From positions 5,482,218-5,546,217 of the forward strand of contig CM119264.1 of the NCBI GenBank assembly GCA_051294375.1: 64,000 nt of DNA. The letters are read 5' to 3'. Positions within the stretch are counted from its first letter, which is position 1. Each line of letters opens with the position of its first letter. Under the pieces are notes generated by a model. That model searched no databases. It saw only the letters and a list, made by a program, of their open reading frames with translations, and had not been told where the DNA came from. Source of the DNA: Paraspadella gotoi (lineage: Eukaryota > Chaetognatha). Position numbers and translations under genes: made by a program. This document shows positions 11,051 through 23,200 of the stretch, piece by piece.

Positions 11051-11304
11051 AACCTTCAATGTTTGGCATTCTGTCTACTCGTCACCATTGTGGAAACAGC
11101 GCTCTCTCGGCGATTTCTTTCACTCTTCAACTGTTCATTCTCAAACTTTTTCCGACTTAGAAATAATATCCAGGACTTAAAACTTGATTTGCTTGTTAAT
11201 ATTTTCATTCGATTCTCAATGAAAAAATGTCAATTGCAGTTTATTCGTTGGATCTCCTTTTAAGTTTCATCACATTTTAACACTTAAACATCTGAAAGTC
11301 ATAG

Positions 11305-11372
11305 TTGTTCTTCTTGTTCTTCTTGTTCTTCTTGTTCTTCTTGTTCTTCTTGTTCTTCTTGTTCTTCTCTCG
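11305..11372. repeat. 9-bp repeat (ttgttcttc), about 7 copies
   Basis: Near-perfect 9-bp tandem array; the minus strand would read Glu-Glu-Gln repeats. Confidence 0.9.
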
Positions 11373-11509
11373 TTTCAACAATTTCGCACTCAATTCTCTT
11401 CCCCCCTCCAAGAAAAAAAGAAAAATGAAAAAAAAAAGAGAGAAAAAAAGGAAAGAAGTGGAATCTTTGAAAGACTTCGACTAATTGGGAGAAAAGAAAA
11501 GGAGACACG

Positions 11510-11975
11510 CTGAAGTTTCACCCGCCAGTCGCTTACAGTCCCTTACTTTGCCACATCTTTCTAATGCCAGTCTCTGCCAGTCCCTTTCTTTCCCACGTCT
11601 TGTCAATGCCAGTCCCGGCTAGTCGCTTACAGACACTTCTTTGCCATGTCTTTCCAATGCCAATCTCTGTCAGTCCCTTTCTTTGTCACTTCTTGCCAAT
11701 GCCAGTCTCTGCCAGTTGTTTAAAGGCCTTTATTTTGACACTTGTAGCCAATGCCAACCCTGCTAGTTGCTAACTGTTCTTTTCTTTGCCCCGTCTTTTC
11801 ATTGCCAGTCCCGGTTAGTCGCTCACAGACATTACTTCGCCATTTCTTTCCAATGCCCGCCTCTGCAAGTCGGTGAGAGTCTCTTCCTCCGCCACTTCTT
11901 GCCAATGCCAACCCTGCTAGTTCTTCACAGTCGTCTCGACTGCCACTTCTTATTAATGCCAGTCTCTGCATTCGA
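11510..11975. repeat. 51-bp tandem repeat with 42-bp variants, about 9 copies
   Basis: The string aatgcc recurs at 11563, 11605, 11656, 11698, 11750, 11801 (as attgcc), 11852, 11903 and 11954, giving spacings of 42, 51, 42, 52, 51, 51, 51 and 51. Each unit holds ccagtctctgccagtc- and ctttgccacttctt-like parts. Two 9-bp-shorter units lie near the left end. Confidence 0.85.
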
Positions 11976-12024
11976 TTCTCAGGTCTCCCAGTATCAACTC
12001 CGCCTTCTTTTTACATTGCGTACT

Positions 12025-12145
12025 TTCCACCACCACAACTAAAACCACCACTACCACCACAAAAACCACCGCCGCCACCACCACTACTACCACTACAACC
12101 ACCACCACCACAACCACTACCATCACAACCACCACCGCCATTCCT
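12025..12145. repeat. (ACC)n trinucleotide array
   Basis: Interrupted ACC/ACA; the minus-strand poly-Val frame here is an artefact of the repeat. Confidence 0.9.
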
Positions 12146-12424
12146 GTCAAAACCGAGTCGGTACCTCTTTGTTCTTTTTGTGTCCCATGAGAGTCGAAGG
12201 GGAGGAAGAGGAGGAAGGGGAGGAGGAAGAGGAGGAGGAGAGAGTTCGACGAGGAGTCTCGGCGGAGTCCGTCGTGGAAGCCTTGACGAGATTGTCCGAG
12301 GGAACTAGAAAAAAATGGGGATGGGAGAAGATCAACGATTGTCACTGGTTTTCAACAAAAAAAAGGAAAAAAAACTTGTTAAAAACTCGTTTGGACGCCA
12401 GAAGAAAAAAAGGAACTGAAACGA

Positions 12425-12575
12425 CATTTCGAGATGGCAAGAAGAGACAAGGTGCCAGGGACTTTTCCGCGATGCCATTTCTAAAAGTCTTCCACGTCTG
12501 AATGGCATCGCCATCGATTTCAGCAAACCAAAGGTACATATCAACAAGTTTCATCGGTTCGCAAAGACGGCTTAT
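12425..12575 (-). CDS. Coding-like patch, strand ambiguous
   Basis: The minus strand is open and reads SRLCEPMKLVDMYLWFAEID then GDAIQTWKTFRNGIAEKSLA; no convincing donor follows. The plus strand is also open over the same bases, reading RWQEETRCQGLFRDAISKSL then PRLNGIAIDFSKPK with a possible donor at gtacat. The patch is less repetitive and GC-richer than its surroundings. It may be an exon of the minus-strand gene, but phase and borders are unresolved. Confidence 0.2.
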
Positions 12576-12794
12576 TGTAATTTGCTGTTGCTGTTTTTGT
12601 TTTCTGTTTTCTATTCGTTTTTTTTTCTCCTTCGTTTCTCAAATTGGTTCGTTCTCAGTGTGACAAGTTTTTAAAGTTGGTATTTGATTTCTATCAATAA
12701 TTTTCTCTCTTTTATTTTGCTTCTTCCATTTCTCCCTTCCTCTTTCGACACTCTCCTCCCTTCGCTATTTCTATCCTACCTTCACACCCTCGCT

Positions 12795-12885
12795 CGTCTC
12801 TCTCTCTCTCCCTCTCTCTCTCTCTCTCTCCTCTCGTCTCTTCATCTCTCTCTCTTCTCGTCTTCTCTCTCTCTCTCTCCTCCTT
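12795..12885. repeat. (CT)n microsatellite
   Basis: Lies directly downstream (minus strand) of the candidate exon at 13041-12918. Confidence 0.9.
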
Positions 12886-12917
12886 CCCCCCATCCACCCT
12901 CAACTCTCCTTACTCAC

Positions 12918-13041
12918 CCGATCGATAAAGAAGAGGCATCTCCCTGTTGAAACGAGGCGCACTTGGAGATTCGCGGGCGAAAGATGAGCTGAACGATGAA
13001 GTGTTTGGAGATGGTTGGCTCTCAATTGGCCCCGCTCCCGT
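12918..13041 (-). CDS. Candidate exon, same gene
   Basis: Excellent splice borders: acceptor ccttctctccctcctacag and donor CGG|gtgagt followed by aagg. It has 124 bases. The frame that fits phase 0 from the exon at 14620 encodes TGAGPIESQPSPNTSSFSSS then FARESPSAPRFNREMPLLYR, a Ser/Pro-rich stretch that could be juxtamembrane or cytoplasmic. A second open frame (ANHLQTLHRSAHLSPANLQV) enters in phase 2. The splice sites are stronger evidence than either translation. Confidence 0.35.
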
Positions 13042-13234
13042 CTGTAGGAGGGAGAGAAGGAAGGGGGGTGAGGGAAAGGTAAGGATCGGCGGAGACGCTC
13101 GGGCGACGGATTATGCCGAGCGCGTGTCATAAATTCGAAGTTGGTTTTCGACGAGCCACGAAAAGAAAGAGGAAGTTTTCGTTTTTTCTTTTCTTTTTTT
13201 CTTCTGTTTTTAGGAGGATGAATGATGGTGGGAG

Positions 13235-13253
13235 AGGAGAGGGAGGGAGAGAG

Positions 13254-13318
<65 letters not shown>

Positions 13319-13320
13319 GA
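13235..13320. repeat. (GA)n microsatellite
   Basis: GA run; 13320-13795 is AT-rich and purine-rich without a clear gene. Confidence 0.9.
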
Positions 13321-13799
13321 AGATCTTTTTTTTTCTTTTAATCTCTCCAGAGAATCCGAAAATGAAATAGTTTCTCTTCCGTCGAAAAGTTTGGTTGAGG
13401 GTAATAAAAGAGGCAGTGACGCGAGCCAGATAACCCGGTGACTCTCTTCTCTCTGTCTTCCTTCTTCTCGCCTCGCTCTCTTTTAATTTCTCTTTCGTTT
13501 CGCGTCAAATAAAAATAACTAAACGATTCGACGAAAAAAAGGGACGTTAATCGAAGACTAAGGGTAAATTTTGGAATATGGTAAAAAATGAAAAGTAAAG
13601 AAAATGTAAACAAAGGAAAAGTGAAGGAAAAGAGAAAAAGAAAGGGAAAAGAAAGAGAAGGAGGAAAAAAAAAATGCAATAATAATAGAGAAGAAATAAA
13701 AAAAATAAAAATATTAATTGAAGATAAGTAGTAAGCCATGCTCAATATTTGCAGACGCTAAGAAGAGATAAGAAGGAAGAGAAAAGAGAAAAGAGAATG

Positions 13800-13905
<106 letters not shown>

Positions 13906-14619
13906 GGAGAAGGTTAGACCGGAAATGAGATAAAAGAAAGACGTCAACCGCGAAGATGTTTCCTCCTGAATTAATGTGGGCGCGGGGGTGGACGAGAATG
14001 CACAAACCAGGACAAAAGAAGAAGAAAAAAAGGTTCAGTCGTGAAGAAAAGATAGACGAAAAAAAGGGAACGAGAAAAAATAAAGAGGAAAACATATAAA
14101 AAGATGAGAACGAAAAGAGGACGAAAAAGAAATGAAAGAAAAGCAAAAAAAGAAAAGAAAAAAAGTAAATGAAAAAGAAAGACAAAACAGAAAGAAAAGA
14201 AAGAAGAAAGATAAAAGAACGAAAAAAGACAAATAAATCAAAAGAAATTCTAAAAGAGGGAGAATGAAGGAGCTGAAGAAAAAAAAAATCCTAATTTCTT
14301 TTCTTCGCTCTTTCTTTCTTACTATCCTTTTCTTTAATTCCTCCCTCTCTCTCTCTCCTTCTGTCCCATCCCTCTCTCTCTCTCCCTCATCTCGTCTCCT
14401 CTTCCGTCATACCTTCACCCTCTCCATCAATATAATCATAGGGTTTCTTTGCTCTCGATCCTAGATTTAAAAATCTTCCCCAGCATCATCATCGTCGTCA
14501 TCAGCATCATCACAAACTCGAATCGGCAGTCTTCCGCTCATCTTCCTCTTCACTCCACCGCCACCCACACCACCCCACATTACACCCACCTACCACCCCC
14601 GCCCGTCCACCTCCCTTAC

Positions 14620-14745
14620 TCCCGCTCCTCCGGTCCCCACGTTGAGACTCATTTTCATCGTGGAATTGTTGGCGTCAACAAAGTTTTTTCCCCAATTCCA
14701 TCGAAAGATCGAACCCGGACGTCGATGACGGGGAGGAGGGCGAAT
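14620..14745 (-). CDS. Candidate exon, same gene
   Basis: A pyrimidine run (nine C) precedes the cacag acceptor; donor GCGGGA|gtaagg. Forty-two codons, phase 0 in and 0 out. It encodes SIFRWNWGKNFVDANNSTM then KMSLNVGTGGAG. Composition and splice borders look exonic. The entry phase does not match the exon at 15661 (phase 1 out), so an exon is missing or one of the two is wrong. A second frame (FALLPVIDVRVRSFDGIGEK) is also open for 29 codons. No domain recognised. Confidence 0.28.
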
Positions 14746-15394
14746 CTGTGGGGGGGGGTTCGTGGAAAGAGGGGGAAGTGTGTGGGGGAAAGGGTGTAGG
14801 GGAATTTAGTGAGAATAGAGTGGTGGTCTTTGAATGGTAGATTCTTTCTGGCATATATTGACCTCGCGACTCATTTCCACGAATCTTTTTTTTTTTTAAG
14901 AACGAGTTGCTGTTTTAAGATATTATTCAATTCATCATTTAATGATTGAACAATTATATTATTCATCTATACATTTTTTTAAATACATCAATTATAAGAC
15001 CTAATTTTGCTGGAGAAGAGGGAAAAAGAACAAATTAAAACCATAGTTGGTCAACGATTTTTGTTTTTTTTTTTTTTGTTTATTGTTTTTTTTTTGTTTT
15101 TTTTTTGGTGAATGACTTTTTTTATATTAATACCAAAAAACAAGTATTGCACAAAATAAGAAAAGTAACAGTGTAAAGGATAAGAAAATTAATTTTAAAA
15201 AGAAGAAAGCTCGCAGATTAAAGAAAATACATCCTTTAATTTAAACTCAAATCAAATTAGATTTAAGTGTCAGCAATAAAATCATTTTAATACCACTGCT
15301 TAAAACTAGCTCCACGCTTGCCGCCAGTTCCACAAACCTTTTCCTTGGGCGACCACCAACTTTTCCTCGGTGTAAATAAAAGAGTTGGAAAGAC

Positions 15395-15655
15395 TGAGAG
15401 CTCATGCCCGCGAGCGGAAAAGATTAAAAAGCTCGCCCGGCGACAAGCGCTAAGGATGTTGCCCCATGAAAAAGACTAAAGGTTCTGCCCGGCGAAAAAC
15501 CTAGAAGGCTGTGCCCGATGAAAAAAGAACAGGCTCCCTGCCCCGGCGAAAAGAACTAAAGGTATGCCCGATGAAAAAAGACTAAGGTTGCGCCGGGCGA
15601 AAGACTAAGGAGTACCCGATGAAAAAGACTAAGCTCGAGCACTAAAGACTAGGCT
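15395..15655. repeat. 26-bp tandem repeat with alternating two-type order
   Basis: Units begin gccc and alternate between GGCGA and GATGA (or CATGA) after it, followed by aaaagactaaagg. The alternation is strict over at least seven units, so the higher-order period is 52 bp. Single-base indels are frequent. It sits in the intron just downstream of the candidate exon 15738-15661. Confidence 0.75.
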
Positions 15656-15660
15656 CTCAC

Positions 15661-15738
15661 ACGCAGCGCCTTTCCGGCCGCCATTAGTCCGCACGCTTGG
15701 AACCGAGAGAGAGAGTTTGAACGTTGGAACGAGGAGAC
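15661..15738 (-). CDS. Probable Ig3 exon, strands D to E
   Basis: Acceptor gagaagaaatcag; donor GCGT|gtgaga. 2 + 75 + 1 bases, phase 1 in (matches the exon at 16213) and phase 1 out. It encodes LLVPTFKLSLSVPSVRTNGG then RKGAA. FKLSLSVPSV suits an Ig E strand followed by the turn before the F strand. The F-strand Tyr-x-Cys would be on a further exon that I could not find. Caveats: it sits between a (GA)n run and a 26-bp repeat array, the acceptor lies in purine-rich sequence, and base quality here is doubtful. Confidence 0.4.
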
Positions 15739-15758
15739 CTGATTTCTTCTCGAAGAGA

Positions 15759-15812
<54 letters not shown>

Positions 15813-18800
15813 CAGAGAGAGAGAGCTAAAGTCGTAATTCTCTCTTTATAATAGTGTCCGCTCTTGAGTTTTCCAGTCAAGTGGGAATGCCAAAGTGGTA
15901 GAAGTTTTTCATTGTGATCATTTTATCAAACATTTTGATGGAAATTAACTCACAATTATGATTAAAACATTGTGATTAAAATTGCGTTTTTTGGCGGTGA
16001 AACAAATTTAAATGGCCGTTATAGACTTGTCGATATGACCCAAATCTAACCGATCGAAGAATTCTCTTACCCTTCCCTTCCCAAACTCACCCCGACTGTT
16101 AACTTTGACCCTTCGATCGCTCGTAGGGAAAACGCGGCCGCCGAGAGGTCCCGAGTTCGTGTCCCGGATGCGCCAGTAGATGTTTTGAAGCGGAACCAAA
16201 GGGTTGGCCAAGACTTAGTAAAAAAGAAGGAAGATGTGTGGGGATTGCGGGATTGGGGATCCGAGATTGGGGAAGGGGAATTGGGGGTTAACGTGGAGCT
16301 AGTGAAAAAGAAAGATGGAATATAAAATGAGAGAAAAGGGAAAGATACGAATTGGATAGAAAAATAAAAATAGAAAGCTAGGATAGAAAAATGTCACATG
16401 ACATGTGATAAACAGTTAAGAGGGAAAATAGGTGACTGGTAAAAAAAAGAAGCATAATAAAAAAGAAATTATAGAAAAGAAAAAAGGTAACGAGAAACTT
16501 TTTAAAATATGTACACCTAAAAAAAAAAAAAGACGGGTCCACTTTTAGTCAGTTTGGCCACTCGGCCGGCCTCGGCCCGCTTTGACCGCGTTGGCCACTT
16601 TGGTCACTTCGGACCAGTTTCCGCCGCTCTGGCGAAATTTATCCGTGACCTTTCTCAAACAAGGGACAGAGGGACCCTTTGACAATTCTGACCCCCCGAA
16701 AAAAAAAAGGCCCCAACCTTTTTTTTCTGCTCCGTCGTCATCGTTTCCTTCGCCTCTCCTCCTCTCCGCTTGACCCCTTCACTCACTTAACCCTTACTCT
16801 CTCGGATTAACTTACCCGAGCATTTGACCTGATAAACTGGAGCCGACTCGAGAATTTGCTGCACGTCTTGGCAAATGATCTTTGGTTGATGCAACACGTT
16901 TAGAGCCTGTAATGGTACAAACGCAACGAATTTAGCCATTCTAAGACGACTCATCGCTGACCTTACCCCTTTTTTTTTCTCCCACGACCTCACCTTGAAA
17001 GCGCACTTAGGAAGCGGGTAGGACGCGTTCCACCCTCGTCCGTCCTCCTCGGCCAGTGAACACGTGATGTTCCGCCCGTGAAGTTTGTAGGTCGGTGAGA
17101 CGACGAGATCCGAGCGAACCTCGTCGCCCTCTACCGAGGAATCCCCGAAGTTCCCGGGTCTGGGAAGGTTGGGTAAGGGGAGATGGGTGTAGGGGAGAAG
17201 CAGGGGAGGGTGCAGGGTAGAAGGGTTTTGGATAGAGGAATCAAGGGTTACAGGAGATATATAGAGGGAAGAAGGGGTTGGATAGATGGAGGAAGGATTG
17301 AGGGAAGATAGGACGAGGGAAAAGAGGAGTGGTTGGAGGAAAGAGATAGAGGAAAGAAGGGATTGGTTAGATGGAGGAAGGATAAAGGGAAGATAGGACG
17401 AGGGAAAAGAGGAGTGGTTGGAGGAAAGAGGAAAGAGATAGAGGGAAGAAAAATGAAGAAGAGTTACAGAAAAGGAAAGAATTAATAGGGATAGTATGAT
17501 AAGGCAGGAAAAAGTTATATAATATAGAAGTTAAGTAAAGAAAAACATAGAGAGAGCTAAAAAAAGGGACATNNNNNNNNNNNNNNNNNNNNNNNNNNNN
17601 NNNNNNNNNNNNNNNNNNNNNNNNNNNNNNNNNNNNNNNNNNNNNNNNNNNNNNNNNNNNNNNNNNNNNNNNNNNNNNNNNNNNNNNNNNNNNNNNNNNN
17701 NNNNNNNNNNNNNNNNNNNNNNNNNNNNNNNNNNNNNNNNNNNNNNNNNNNNNNNNNNNNNNNNNNNNNNNNNNNNNNNNNNNNNNNNNNNNNNNNNNNN
17801 NNNNNNNNNNNNNNNNNNNNNNNNNNNNNNNNNNNNNNNNNNNNNNNNNNNNNNNNNNNNNNNNNNNNNNNNNNNNNNNNNNNNNNNNNNNNNNNNNNNN
17901 NNNNNNNNNNNNNNNNNNNNNNNNNNNNNNNNNNNNNNNNNNNNNNNNNNNNNNNNNNNNNNNNNNNNNNNNNNNNNNNNNNNNNNNNNNNNNNNNNNNN
18001 NNNNNNNNNNNNNNNNNNNNNNNNNNNNNNNNNNNNNNNNNNNNNNNNNNNNNNNNNNNNNNNNNNNNNNNNNNNNNNNCGTCGTTCAAACAGCTTTGGA
18101 ACTAACGGTAATTCGTAATTACCCATTATCGATTGGAGCCTTTTTAATCGGCGCGGCGTTTTTAAATGCTTTTGGATTCCAGACTTTGACTTTTAAGCTT
18201 TCCTGAAAATAGTACGTAGTACTTTTGACTAAAGAAAACCAGAAAATTATATAACCTTGCGTTTGCGAGGACGAATTTAACTCGTGACATTACTGGACCA
18301 CTAAGCTGTCTGTCTGTTTGTAATTTAACCTATAGTTTTTCGTACTCACTTAATGAATAACAATAAAAACCTACTGAAATACAGAGGTAGACAAGGATAA
18401 ATATAAAAAATGATTAATTAATGGTAGAAACTCTCAACCAATAAGATAAAAGAAATTGAGATAAAGTCTAATGACAGGTTCGCTTTTCGATTCCAACGAT
18501 CAGTGACGAATTCGGATAAATAATATTAAAATATTTCCGAGAGACATGCAGCGAGATGCCAGATGCAAATTGCCCGTTCTTTAAGCGTCAGAATAAAACG
18601 ATTCAGCCTCGTTATTATGCCCTGCTTTTTTTAGTTGCGATGAGAAAGACTCCAAGTCTAGTGACTTTTCGGTCGCTCGATCAGTTAATCTGCTTTTTTT
18701 AAAATAAATTTAATTAATTTATGATTCAATATATATATTTAAAGTGATAAAAAGTTATTCTAGTAAATACTTAAAACGCAAATAATTTCAACAATATTGA

Positions 18801-20146
18801 ATAAAACCTGGAAATACGATAACATTAATTAAAAATCAATACGACGCAACACTTTCGTAATTATCGTTCCTTGTTTTCTCTAATCGATTTCGCCGTAATT
18901 AGCGACTAAAGCAACGGCGCGAGATTCGCACGCGCGGAAAAATTTGACGAATGAACCCAACGTTTGGCGGGAACAACATAAATAACGAGGCGCCGCGGAA
19001 GGAGGCTCGGGGTGGCGGCGCGGTGCCACCGGGCGTTTTTAACGACGCGTGCGGTGCCGTGGATACGAGGCAACCTTAGCCCCTCGAATCCTCTTCTGGT
19101 TGGCAAAAAAAAAAAAACCGCGTGAACTCAAAATAATTTCGAAGATTGATGCAGAGCAATTATCGCGGAAAAGTTATTATCGCGAAGGAAAAAAAAAAGT
19201 TGGTTTGCTCGACGGACGAGAGGAAAATACCGGAAAGGCTGGGGGAGCGATAGAAAGGGCGGAAGAGACCGGAAAAGTGCCGGGAAAAATGGGAAACTCT
19301 GGCAAGACTCGGCCACGCCCACAACGCCGAAAACCCCGGACGCTCGCGAGGGTCGTCCTTCCTTTTTTTTCCATTCGTCCACGTTTACCAGCTTTTGAAA
19401 ATCGGGGTNNNNNNNNNNNNNNNNNNNNNNNNNNNNNNNNNNNNNNNNNNNNNNNNNNNNNNNNNNNNNNNNNNNNNNNNNNNNNNNNNNNNNNNNNNNN
19501 NNNNNNNNNNNNNNNNNNNNNNNNNNNNNNNNNNNNNNNNNNNNNNNNNNNNNNNNNNNNNNNNNNNNNNNNNNNNNNNNNNNNNNNNNNNNNNNNNNNN
19601 NNNNNNNNNNNNNNNNNNNNNNNNNNNNNNNNNNNNNNNNNNNNNNNNNNNNNNNNNNNNNNNNNNNNNNNNNNNNNNNNNNNNNNNNNNNNNNNNNNNN
19701 NNNNNNNNNNNNNNNNNNNNNNNNNNNNNNNNNNNNNNNNNNNNNNNNNNNNNNNNNNNNNNNNNNNNNNNNNNNNNNNNNNNNNNNNNNNNNNNNNNNN
19801 NNNNNNNNNNNNNNNNNNNNNNNNNNNNNNNNNNNNNNNNNNNNNNNNNNNNNNNNNNNNNNNNNNNNNNNTCTCCATTTACTTTTTATTGAGGCTAACG
19901 AAAATGTGGCACATTCAAATAACTGAAAAAATAAACAGAGAGGGAAAACCGTTTAATATTTTTAGCTTTTAGTTTAAAATTGCATGTATACATACATGCC
20001 ATATTTTAATAAATAGAATACATAAACGATTCCCAAAAAATAGTTTTACCAGAGTAACGTACGTCTTCTGCAAAACCTTGTGAAAGCTCTTAAATGTCTT
20101 CTTTAAAATTCCACAGGAAAAGGAAGAGAGCTTGAGATATCCACGA

Positions 20147-20202
<56 letters not shown>

Positions 20203-23200
20203 GTCTAGTAAAATCTACATCTAAATATTTTCATCAGTTTCATTGCTCATCGCAATCGTAGGCGTGGCAGCCTTTGCGAGTCCAAGATTTGTTTTTCGTA
20301 CTTCGTCTTATCGTGGCGAGAATAAGCAAAGTACAAACTACATGCTAATGTTGCGTTCAGCCTAAGTCCGAAAGAAATTTATTGAACCAAGAGAAACGGA
20401 ACCTGGCGACGCCGCTTTTTCTTTCTTTCTTTTTTTTTCCGTCGGATAAAAAATGAGACAATTTTTCCTCCTTTTTTTTTATCCTTTTTTTTTCTTTTCA
20501 GGACGCGAGTGGTGCTCAGCTCTGTCGTTTGAAGATGTTTAGCAACAAACGATTATTTTTTTTAATTTCAATTTAAGGTATAGATTACCACAATTAAAGC
20601 GTAGTGAGAAATTTCACAAATACTTAACATGTTTAACATCAAGAAAGCTAACTTTATGGGTAGAAGAAACCCACAGCATGTATGAATAACAACGAGGAGA
20701 GATTAACCTAATTGAACATTCATGTCATATGGCGAAGCGAAAAAATGTTATAATAAATTTTCACTCAATTTAGCGCAGTTTTAGGTTTTTTCCTTTTTCT
20801 TCAGTTTTTCTTCTATCCACGAGTTGGGCAGATTTTTCGGGATTTCGGCATAAAATAAAAGAATATATGATAAAAGAGACAAATTTATGTTAAAATTATC
20901 ACACTCTCTTTTTGAAAAATTCCTTCATTAACGTTTTTGTTGGTGTATTCTAAAAATCGCAGATAAATCAGGTCTTATTAGTTTATAGGTTCTGTATACT
21001 TTAATTCATGAACTTTGTTTACTATGATTAAATATATTTTATTTCAATTTTTACCAATAACCCAACCGTTGATTAAAATTAATGATGTATTTATATATAA
21101 TTTTATTTTAATTAGGGTCTGAACCGTGGTATTGAGTACGAAGCAATGATTCTCTCTCAAATACTTCGCATCTCAACCAGACTTGAGCAAGGAAAGCGAA
21201 GAGCGCGCTATACTGTCTTGGACCTCTTGATTCAGTTATTTCCGAGCACTTATCGATTTTCGGCACCTTTTCTGCTCTTCTCGACAAAGATGCGGTAACG
21301 GCGGACTTGGGACGGACCGACAAGTGGTATTTATAGAATGCGGGATCTGCTGAAAGGAGATTTCTCAGATACTGGAATTGATTCCATATCAATTAACTTC
21401 AATCTCCTCGGTCACAAATACTATCTCTCAGTAGAATTCTGCTCTCGTGCGCGAGTGCGGAGATAAAAGTTGAAAAAGGTCCCCATTTATAAACTGTCGT
21501 CGATCACGCGAATTCTCTCTCACTGAATTCCTTCGAGCTCGGTGACGAAAAGGATGAGGAAAGGGATTGAAGAAAATTTCTGGAGGCGAATATTCCTCTT
21601 CATCGGGATCAGACTGTTGGTTTTACTTGGGCGAGTTTTAAAAGTTAAAAAATATATACACTAAGCTTGAATCCCTCATAAAAAGTTTATTTTCAATTCC
21701 ATACTGTAATTCTCGTCTCTCTCTCTCCTCATCGTCTCTCTCTCTCTCTCACTCGTCCTCTCCCTCTCTCTCTCTCTCCTCTCTCGGGATCGATATTTTA
21801 GGCACAAATTTAAAAGAGAAATATCTCATTTAATTTTTTTTAACATTCATATTTTTTAATCTCTTTACCGTTCATTGAATTTTCTTATTCCTCTTTACCG
21901 AAAATCCAAGTTCAATTTTGATGCGTTTTCATAGCGTGCTAACTGGCTTAGTTCTTGTCTTCCATTTTGACCGAAGTGGAATTAGATCAACCGTTTATTT
22001 ATGTTCGTAGTAACAATGGTTTACCCAAAGTTTGAGGGCAATGAAAAAATCAGTTTCCCGACCGTGTTGAAATTTTAAAATTATATCGTTCCTTTAAGTT
22101 TATAGAGCCCATTACGACTTAACAACACCCGCTTGTTGAATATTTTTCAGGTAACAAAAAGTAAAGTTTTTGGCATAACACACACATTGAAAATCAAGCG
22201 CAAAATCGATTTAGATCGGTGAAAATTAATTTTTTAGGTTGAAATAAAAAAACTCATTATTGATATTATTATGATAATGATCAATATATCATAGAGTGAG
22301 AACTAGGGACATAAATGTATTATTGAACAACAAGGATATCTTAGAACATGAGATAGATGATTAAGATACAGAACATAAATTGTTTGGGGAACAGTATCAA
22401 TTGAATTACAATATATTTATAGTAATAATCCGATAAAATAATAAAATTTAAATAATAATTTTTTAGAGAAAAACAATTTGATTCGTTTCTTTAAAGGGCA
22501 GACGATGTTTTGACTCTGTAGTTTAGGACCCCCCCCGTCTTCATCAGAGTTTTAAAAATTACAAGTTGTATGCCAAAACAAATCAAATTGTTTTTCTGCC
22601 TATTACTAAAATTAAAAACAACAAAATCGAAAGTTCTTTACACAATGTCTATCACAAATATTTTTTTTTAAGATTCTGATTTCTTTATAAAAAAGTTAGA
22701 TCAAAAATATAAAAATATGTTATTAAAAATTGTAATGTCTCCTCATCAAATGTAGAAAAAAACTCCAAATTCTCTATTTCATAAAAAAGTTTTTTTTTTT
22801 TTAGCTTTACTAAATATAATGAAGATATATTTACTGAAAAGTTTTTTAAATTTTCCTGGCGAATCCAAAACTTTTTAAATTAAAAAAAATATGATTTTTA
22901 ATATCTATGATTTTAAAGAAAAAAATTAAAGAAATTCAATTATGATCTTTATGGCAAAATTATTGAAAAGGGGCTATTAATATATTACAAAGGCAGCCAA
23001 AAAATATTGTTCCATATCAATAGCTCAATTTTCAAAACTCCACCTAAATTCAAGGCCTCTCTCTCTCCTTCTCTGTTGTCTCTCTCCTCACTTTTAAAGT
23101 AGCGTACACCTAACCCTCTAAAAATTCCGTTTAGTGCAACTGAGTTACCTTCCGCAGTAACTGTTACCCATGTTTTGAGAAGAAAAAGCAATGCAAGTCC

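Noticed and set aside
11953-12345. Minus-strand frame with a long poly-Val 'membrane segment'
   Set aside because: It is the translation of the (ACC)n repeat.
16130-16180. tRNA T-arm/B-box string on the plus strand
   Set aside because: No pairing acceptor stem or D arm upstream, and the minus strand here is a well-supported Ig exon.
16994-17159. Sushi/CCP module as the primary call
   Set aside because: A required Cys before YKLHG is missing and the sequence runs directly into an inter-Ig linker, so an Ig reading fits better; retained only as an alternative.
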